DNA of 6,797 bases, from contig SKWJ01000084.1 in assembly GCA_007128995.1 (NCBI GenBank), positions 1-6,797 of the forward strand, in the 5' to 3' direction. Positions 6,468 to 6,797 of this stretch are shown here, piece by piece. The notes under the pieces were generated by a model that did no database searches, was not told the origin of the DNA, and worked only from the letters and a program-made list of their open reading frames with translations. A program made the position numbers and the translations under genes. The stretch is from Paracoccaceae bacterium. Its GTDB lineage: Bacteria; Pseudomonadota; Alphaproteobacteria; Rhodobacterales; Rhodobacteraceae. Each line of letters opens with the position of its first letter. Position 1 is the first letter of the stretch.

Positions 6468-6797
6468 CTACCTCGCTGTGGTCGTGCCTGCTTCGAGCAC
6501 ATAGTCCAGATGCCGAAAACGCCCCAACCCGAAAGGCGCGGCCAGGGGATGCGGTGTGCCGGTCGCCAGCAGATGCGCAAGACAAAGCCCGCCCGCAGGG
6601 ATTGCCTTGTAGCCACCCCACCATCCGGCAGAAACGAAAAGTCCGGGGACATCCGTCGCCGAGACGATGGGGCTGGCATCATGGGCGATGTCCAGATGCC
6701 CCCCCCATTGACGCAAGAGCTTTACCTTGCGGAATGACGGAAACAGATCGAGCATGGCTGCGACCGTCTCCTCGAACACATGCTGCTTCACGTCGCG
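6468..6797 (-). CDS. soxB: Sarcosine oxidase beta subunit, C-terminal part (SoxB; gene continues past the right edge)
   Basis: The last 109 residues of the beta subunit, a DAO/GlyOX-type flavoprotein that oxidises the amine. In the classical enzyme it holds non-covalent FAD and FMN covalently bound to a histidine; that histidine lies outside the window and cannot be checked. Visible parts match the family end: KLLRQWGGHLDIAHDASPIV (26-45 of this fragment), DVPGLFVSAGWW (49-60), GGYKAIPAGG (61-70) and PHPLAAPFGLGRF (82-94). The usual SoxB sequence here, as I recall it, is NCGWGTGGFKATPGSG; this protein has SAGWWGGYKAIPAGG, one residue shorter, and a different tail. It belongs to the SoxB family but looks like a divergent branch. 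GTG at 6791 is an internal valine, not a start. SoxB is the first visible gene of the operon; the promoter must lie beyond the window. Confidence 0.9.
   Translation of the reverse strand, partial: RDVKQHVFEETVAAMLDLFPSFRKVKLLRQWGGHLDIAHDASPIVSATDVPGLFVSAGWWGGYKAIPAGGLCLAHLLATGTPHPLAAPFGLGRFRHLDYVLEAGTTTAR
6471..6474 (-). promoter_or_regulatory. Shine-Dalgarno site of soxD inside the soxB 3' end
   Basis: GAGG on the minus strand, six bases (TAGACC, including the soxB stop) before the soxD ATG at 6464. Core and spacing are identical to those of soxA. Confidence 0.65.

Overview
The window is GC-rich and tightly packed with genes. Its protein families and codon preferences suggest an alphaproteobacterium, probably of the Rhodobacteraceae type. 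That assignment is an impression from the proteins; the window has no rRNA or other taxonomic marker.

There are three transcription units. (1) On the left, minus strand, is a HisM/GlnP-type polar amino-acid ABC transporter permease. It starts at 768 and runs off the left edge. (2) In the middle, plus strand, is a LysR-family regulator (940-1839) whose TGA overlaps, in an ATGA, the start of a zinc-dependent deacylase of the succinylglutamate desuccinylase/aspartoacylase family (1836-2831). The deacylase resembles DoeB/EutE, the N-acetyl-diaminobutyrate deacetylase of ectoine catabolism. The 171-bp gap between permease and regulator holds a candidate back-to-back promoter pair. (3) On the right, minus strand and entering from the right edge, is a heterotetrameric sarcosine-oxidase-type operon in the order soxB (3' end only), soxD, soxA, soxG. 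Its junctions are 3 nt, an 11-nt overlap and 3 nt. The deacylase and soxG converge so closely that both stop codons share one CTAG.

Read together, the genes look like a catabolic island for an N-substituted amino acid. A transporter brings the compound in. A hydrolase could remove an acyl group. A four-subunit flavoenzyme oxidises the secondary amine (sarcosine in the classical enzyme), giving an amino acid, H2O2 and 5,10-methylene-tetrahydrofolate. A LysR activator would sense the substrate. The families and layout are seen directly or follow from family knowledge; the joint pathway and the substrate are inference. Several normally conserved oxidase motifs look divergent here, so the substrate may not be sarcosine. 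No RNA gene, CRISPR array, mobile element or convincing intrinsic terminator was found, and no gene-free stretch exceeds 300 bases.
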